Below, piece after piece: positions 6,311 to 10,112 of a stretch of 10,112 bases of DNA; positions within the stretch are counted from its first letter, which is position 1, and each line of letters opens with the position of its first letter. The position numbers and the translations under genes are program-made. The stretch covers positions 1 through 10,112 of the forward strand of contig JACRDR010000450.1 in assembly GCA_016212845.1 (NCBI GenBank), read 5' to 3'. The DNA comes from Elusimicrobiota bacterium. GTDB lineage: Bacteria > Elusimicrobiota > Elusimicrobia > UBA1565 > JACRDR01. Below the pieces are notes generated by a model. The model worked only from the letters and a program-made list of their open reading frames with translations, did no database searches and was not told the origin of the DNA.

Positions 6311-7800
6311 TGAAACTTCTGCCCGAGCTGCTTAAGGACTCGGCTGAGCGTCGGCCGAACAAGGCGTCGTTGGTGTGCGGCGAGCGGCGCGTCTCTTACG
6401 GCGAGCTCGACGAGGCGTCCGGGCGGCTCGCCGCCGCGCTTCGCATTCAGGGCGTGCGCCGCGGCGACCGCGTGGCCTGCTACCTGGGAAACACGCCGGA
6501 GGCGGTGATCGCGCTGTTCGGCATCCTCAAGGCGGCGGCCGTGTTCGTGCCGGTCAACCGGGCGGCCAAACCGGACACGCTGATCGCGGTCCTCAATCAG
6601 TCCGGGGCCGTCGCGCTGCTCACGGACCCGCGCGCCCTGGCGGCCGGACTGAGCGGGCGTCTCGCGGCCGAGGTTCCGGCCCTGCGGCTCGTCGCGGCCG
6701 ACGTGGCTCGTCTCGCCTCCGGGCCCCGGCTCGAGCTTCCCACGCAGGGCATCGACGTCGACTTGGCCTGCATCCTCTATACCTCCGGGACGAACGGCGA
6801 GCCGAAGGGCGTGATGTGCGACCACAGCGGGGTCGAATTCGTCACCCGCTCGATCGCGGCCTATTTGAAGCTCTCCGAACGAGACATCCTCTTGAGCGTG
6901 CTGCCTTTGGCGCACAGCTACGGGTTCTACCAGCTGCTTCCGGCCGTCTGCGCCGGCGCGACGCTCGTCCTCGAGGACTCGTTCGCCTTCCCGGAGGCGG
7001 TGCTGGAAAAGATGGCGGCCGAGCGGGTGACGGGGTTCGCCGGCGTGCCCACTATTTTTTCGATGCTGCTCGACATGGATCTCTCGCGTTTCGATCTTTC
7101 GTCCCTGCGCTACCTCACCAACGCCGCGGCCGGACTCCCGGTCGAGCACGTGCGCCGTCTCCGAACCGCGCTTCCCGGGGCGGAGCTCTTCCTCATGCAC
7201 GGGCTTACCGAGGTGGCGCGCACGATGTACCTGCCTCCGGAGCAAGTCGAACGGCGCCCCGACTCCTGCGGCGTCGCCATTCCCGGCACCGAACTCTGGC
7301 TCGAGGACGAATCCGGGCGAAGGCTCGGGCCCGGGGAGGTCGGCGAGCTCGTGGTGCGCGGGCGCAACGTGATGCGAGGCTATTGGATGTCGCCGGAGGC
7401 GACCGGCCGGCGCTTCGTGCCGGGTCCCCTGGCCGGAGAGCGCGTCTGCCGCAGCGGCGACCTCTTCCGCGCCGACGCCGACGGCTACTTCTACTTCGTC
7501 AGCCGCAAGGACGATATCATCAAGTGCCGCGGCCAAAAAGTCGCGCCTCGAGAGGTGGAGGACGTGCTGTACGCCTTGCACGGCGTGCAGGACGCGGCGG
7601 CGGTGGGCGTCCCCGACGCTGTCCTCGGCGAGGCCGTGAAAGCCGTCATCGTCGCTCCCGCCGGCGGGCTGACGGCCGCGGAGGTCATCGCTCACTGCAA
7701 ACGGTACCTCGAAGAGTTCAAAGTCCCTCGAGAGGTGGAGTTCCGTGCGGAGCTGCCGAAGACCGGCTCCGGAAAGGTGCGACGGCTGGATTTGCGCTGA
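6310..7800 (+). CDS. AMP-forming acyl ligase / acyl-CoA synthetase (ANL superfamily)
   Basis: A 496-residue adenylate-forming enzyme. It activates a carboxylic acid with ATP to an acyl-adenylate and passes it to CoA or a carrier protein thiol. Motifs in order: phosphate loop YTSGTNGEPKGV (157-168), HGLTE (297-301), RSGDLFRADADGYFYF (381-396), hinge region SRKDDIIKCRGQKVAPREVE (398-417) and PKTGSGKVRR (483-492) with the C-terminal catalytic Lys489. All catalytic motifs are intact. The length suits a stand-alone synthetase, with no carrier domain attached and none encoded in the window. The acid is unknown. The start at 6310 matches the usual family N-terminus (ELLKDSAERRPNKASLV); the frame stays open back to 6112 but that part is non-coding or antisense to the epimerase. 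Its TGA overlaps the AsnB start (TGATG, 7798-7802). By context it probably serves surface-sugar modification together with the next two genes, which is inference. Confidence 0.88.
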   Translation: MKLLPELLKDSAERRPNKASLVCGERRVSYGELDEASGRLAAALRIQGVRRGDRVACYLGNTPEAVIALFGILKAAAVFVPVNRAAKPDTLIAVLNQSGAVALLTDPRALAAGLSGRLAAEVPALRLVAADVARLASGPRLELPTQGIDVDLACILYTSGTNGEPKGVMCDHSGVEFVTRSIAAYLKLSERDILLSVLPLAHSYGFYQLLPAVCAGATLVLEDSFAFPEAVLEKMAAERVTGFAGVPTIFSMLLDMDLSRFDLSSLRYLTNAAAGLPVEHVRRLRTALPGAELFLMHGLTEVARTMYLPPEQVERRPDSCGVAIPGTELWLEDESGRRLGPGEVGELVVRGRNVMRGYWMSPEATGRRFVPGPLAGERVCRSGDLFRADADGYFYFVSRKDDIIKCRGQKVAPREVEDVLYALHGVQDAAAVGVPDAVLGEAVKAVIVAPAGGLTAAEVIAHCKRYLEEFKVPREVEFRAELPKTGSGKVRRLDLR

Positions 7801-9788
7801 TGTGCGGCGTCGCGGGTGTTTTCGAGCGCTCCGGCGCGCGCCGAGTGGAGGAAGGCGGGCTGCGCCGCATGCTGGCGATGCTCCGCCACCGCGGCCCCGA
7901 CGAGTTCGGGATGCTGCTCGATCGCGAGGCCGGGATCGCCAACGCCCGCCTCAGCATCATCGACCTGAGCGGAGGAAGCCAGCCGATCTCCAATGAGGAC
8001 GAGACGCTGTGGGTCGTCTTCAACGGCGAGATCTTCAATTACGTGGAGCTCCGCGCGGGTCTCGAGGCGAAAGGCCACCGCTTCCGGACTTCCTCCGACA
8101 CCGAGGTGATCGTCCATCTCTTCGAGGAGCGCGGGCCGGGCTGCCTCTCGCATCTGAACGGACAGTTCGCGATCGCGATCTGGGACACGAAAGCGCGCCG
8201 GCTTTTTCTGGGGCGCGACCGCCTGGGGGTCCGGCCGCTCTTCTACACGGAGGCGGAGGGCGCCCTGTTGTTCGCCTCCGAGATCAAATCGCTGTTGAGC
8301 GACGGGAGAGTCCGCGCGGAGCTCGACCCTTCCGTGATCGAGCAGGTCTTCACCTTCTGGGCGCCGCTGGCGTCCCATACCGTCTTCCGCGGCATCCGCG
8401 AGGTCCCGCCGGGACATTTCCTCGTCGTCGACGCGAGATCGCTCGAAGTGAAGCGCTGGTGGAGCCCGAGCTTCAAGACCGCCGCTGTCCCCGCGGGAGC
8501 CCGGCCCCGGCGCTTCGAGGAGGTCGTGGAGGAGTTTCGCGCGCTCCTCATCGACGCCTGCCGAATCCGGCTTCGCGCCGACGTCCCCGTGGGCGCGTAC
8601 TTGAGCGGGGGGCTCGATTCCTCGACCATCGCCTCGATCGTCGAGCGCCACGGCGGGACGAAGCTTTCGACTTTCTCGATCGCCTTCGAGGACCCGCGAT
8701 TCGACGAGAGCGCCTACCAGCGGTCGATGGCGCAAGCGCTGGGCACCGAGCATCACGTGGTGCACGCGACGCACGCCGACATCGGCCGGGCCTTCCCCGA
8801 GGTGGTGTGGCACGCCGAGGTGCCGGTCATGCGGACGGCGCCGGTGCCGATGTTCCTCTTGTCGAAGCTCGTGCGCGATCAAGGGTTTAAGGTGGTGCTC
8901 ACGGGGGAGGGGGCCGACGAGTTCCTGGCGGGCTACGACATCTTCAAGGAAGCCAAGGTTCGGGGCTTTTGGGCCCGCCGTCCCGACTCGAAGCTCCGCC
9001 CGCTCCTCCTCAAGCGGCTCTACGGGGACATCCCCGGACTCGCGAACCTCCAGCCCGAACTTCTCGCGGCCTTCTTCAAGGACGCGCTCGGCGAGGTCGA
9101 TTCCCCTTTCTACTCCCACGCGATCCGCTGGCGCAACAGCGCCCGGGCCCGGCGGTTCCTGCTGCCGTCCGGACGCGCGGGAGCGGCGGACCGCCATTTG
9201 CAGGAGCTCGCCGCCTCGCTCCCCGCCGATTTCCACAGTTGGGAGCCTCTCGGCCGCGCTCAGTATCTCGAGGCGACGATATTCCTCTCCCAATACCTGC
9301 TCTCGTCGCAGGGAGACCGCATGGGGATGGCGCATTCGATCGAGGGCCGCTTTCCGTTCCTGGACACCCGGCTCGTCGAGTTCTGCAATTCGCTCGACCC
9401 GCGGCTCAAGCTCCGGGGTCTGCGGGAAAAGCACCTGCTCAAGGCCGCCGCGCGGCCGTGGCTGCCCGAGGCGATTCTGCGCCGCGTGAAGCGGCCGTAC
9501 CGCGCGCCGATCCACCGGAGCTTTTTCGGCCCGCACGCCCCCGACTTCGTCGACGAGGTGCTGTCTGAGCGCGCCCTCGCGCGCGCGGGCCTGTTCGAGC
9601 CGGGCGCGGTGGATCGCCTGCTTCGGAAAGTCCGCGAGGGCGACGGGATAGGCGAGACCGACGACATGGCCTTGGCCGGGATCCTATCGTCGCAGCTGCT
9701 CCATCGATTGTTCGTCGAGGCCTTTCGAGCCTCCGAGCCTCTTTCATCGAAGGATCGCGTACGCGTTTGCCGCATCCAGGAGGCGTGA
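7800..9788 (+). CDS. asnB: AsnB-type glutamine-hydrolysing asparagine synthase / amidotransferase
   Basis: A 662-residue two-domain enzyme. The N-terminal class II glutaminase begins MCGVAG, leaving Cys as the nucleophile after Met removal, and has RGPDEFG (31-37), RLSIIDL (50-56), FNGEIFN (74-80) and SDTE (99-102). The C-terminal synthetase has the PP-loop SGGLDSS (269-275), GEGADEFLAGYD (369-380) and RFPFLD (517-522). Glutamine-derived ammonia is channelled to an acyl-adenylate. Classical AsnB (about 550 residues in E. coli) acts on aspartate; longer members of about 600-660 residues occur in polysaccharide and natural-product clusters and amidate other carboxylates. MRTAPVPMFLLS (344-355) resembles the E. 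coli AsnB segment IRASTPMYLMS, so ordinary asparagine synthesis is not excluded. The ATG at 7800 overlaps the ligase stop by one base and yields the required N-terminal Cys, which fixes the start. The next gene follows after two bases. Confidence 0.92.
   Translation: MCGVAGVFERSGARRVEEGGLRRMLAMLRHRGPDEFGMLLDREAGIANARLSIIDLSGGSQPISNEDETLWVVFNGEIFNYVELRAGLEAKGHRFRTSSDTEVIVHLFEERGPGCLSHLNGQFAIAIWDTKARRLFLGRDRLGVRPLFYTEAEGALLFASEIKSLLSDGRVRAELDPSVIEQVFTFWAPLASHTVFRGIREVPPGHFLVVDARSLEVKRWWSPSFKTAAVPAGARPRRFEEVVEEFRALLIDACRIRLRADVPVGAYLSGGLDSSTIASIVERHGGTKLSTFSIAFEDPRFDESAYQRSMAQALGTEHHVVHATHADIGRAFPEVVWHAEVPVMRTAPVPMFLLSKLVRDQGFKVVLTGEGADEFLAGYDIFKEAKVRGFWARRPDSKLRPLLLKRLYGDIPGLANLQPELLAAFFKDALGEVDSPFYSHAIRWRNSARARRFLLPSGRAGAADRHLQELAASLPADFHSWEPLGRAQYLEATIFLSQYLLSSQGDRMGMAHSIEGRFPFLDTRLVEFCNSLDPRLKLRGLREKHLLKAAARPWLPEAILRRVKRPYRAPIHRSFFGPHAPDFVDEVLSERALARAGLFEPGAVDRLLRKVREGDGIGETDDMALAGILSSQLLHRLFVEAFRASEPLSSKDRVRVCRIQEA
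9778..9783 (+). promoter_or_regulatory. Consensus Shine-Dalgarno AGGAGG for the NadE-like gene
   Basis: AGGAGG lies seven bases before the ATG at 9791, inside the last codons of asnB. It is the strongest ribosome-binding site seen in the window and fixes the start of the next gene. It contrasts with the first genes of both operons, which lack one. Confidence 0.85.
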
Positions 9789-9790
9789 CC

Positions 9791-10112
9791 ATGGCCGCAT
9801 TCAGCCGGAGCGTGCTGGAGCTGGACCCCGAGGCGGAGACCGAGCGCATCGTGACGTTCCTGCGCGACAAGGTTCGCAGGCGGATGCGGCGGGCGGGCGC
9901 CGTCGTCGGCATCAGCGGAGGGATCGACTCCGCCGTGGTGCTCGCGCTGTCGGTGCGCGCGTTCGGCGCCGACAACGTCACGGCGCTCATGATGCCCGAT
10001 AAGGACTCCGACTCTCTCAGCGAGCGTCTCGCCCGAGAGCTCGCGAAGGGTTTCGGCGTCGAGCCCCGGCTCGAGGATCTCACCGGGGCGCTGGAGGGCT
10101 TCGACTGCTATC
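9791..10112 (+). CDS. NAD(+) synthase-like (NadE family) ATP pyrophosphatase, N-terminal part (runs off the window)
   Basis: Starting at ATG 9791, 107 complete codons are open to the window edge. The PP-loop GISGGIDSAVVLAL (40-53) with SGGIDS at 42-47 is typical of NH3-dependent NAD synthases, which adenylate a carboxylate and then amidate it. About 35 residues precede the loop, so there is no N-terminal nitrilase-type glutaminase domain, and ammonia must come from elsewhere. After the loop, LMMPDKDSDSLSERLARELA (66-85) takes the place of the usual MPxxxSSxxSxxDAxxLA region of true NadE. From memory, a PDKDS-type variant is common in NadE paralogues of surface-polysaccharide clusters, so a function other than NAD synthesis is likely. 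The gene is two bases after asnB with a perfect Shine-Dalgarno, so it is surely in the same operon. The substrate-binding half is outside the window, which limits the call. Confidence 0.8.
   Translation, partial: MAAFSRSVLELDPEAETERIVTFLRDKVRRRMRRAGAVVGISGGIDSAVVLALSVRAFGADNVTALMMPDKDSDSLSERLARELAKGFGVEPRLEDLTGALEGFDCY

Noticed and set aside
7546..7740. Exact 15-base direct repeat CCTCGAGAGGTGGAG at 7546-7560 and 7726-7740 within the ligase
   Set aside because: Both copies encode Pro-Arg-Glu-Val-Glu in the same frame at two positions where the ligase family often has similar residues. This is explained by protein conservation and codon bias, not by a DNA element.
6256..9536. Long antisense open frames on the minus strand (about 479 and 614 codons) opposite the ligase and asnB genes
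   Set aside because: Their predicted proteins are low-complexity, rich in Arg, His, Glu and Gly, and show no family motifs. They are expected in GC-rich genes whose third positions are almost all G or C, and the sense strand encodes clear enzymes.

Overview
The window is about 10.1 kb of very GC-rich, densely coding bacterial DNA (by eye clearly above 60% G+C, with G/C at nearly all third codon positions). An outer-membrane TamA-type barrel protein next to a TamB-type partner marks a diderm (Gram-negative-type) bacterium. I cannot name the phylum from the sequence. I see no tRNA, rRNA, CRISPR array, insertion sequence or phage gene.

Layout. Two gene sets diverge from an 87-base intergenic region (6223-6309). 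Leftward, on the minus strand, run an NAD-dependent sugar epimerase/dehydratase with an extra N-terminal domain (6222-4879), a XylG-type sugar ABC transporter ATPase (4857-3364), a XylH-type permease (3367-2246), a TamA-like outer-membrane assembly protein (2183-480), and the start of a TamB-like protein (480 to the window edge). Rightward, on the plus strand, run an AMP-forming acyl ligase (6310-7800), an AsnB-type glutamine amidotransferase (7800-9788), and the start of a NadE-like ATP pyrophosphatase (9791 to the edge). Many gene junctions overlap by 1-4 bases (TGATG or GTGA) or are separated by only a few bases, so both strands look operonic.

How the genes may work together. The rightward cassette holds three enzymes that each activate a carboxylate as an adenylate: one ANL-superfamily ligase and two PP-loop ATP pyrophosphatases, one of which carries its own glutaminase. 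That fits a pathway making acylated or amidated small molecules, most plausibly surface-polysaccharide sugars. The divergent sugar epimerase would fit the same theme. This is inference. The xylGH pair encodes the membrane and ATPase parts of a xylose-type importer, but its periplasmic binding protein (XylF) is not in the window. The tamA-tamB pair is a housekeeping module for building the outer membrane.

Most notable signals: a perfect 12-bp inverted repeat with a consensus TATAAT at its centre, ending on the first base of the ligase start codon; several genes with a -10-like box only 6-10 bases before the start codon and no clear Shine-Dalgarno, suggesting leaderless transcripts; the ligase-AsnB-NadE cassette; and the two-domain epimerase.
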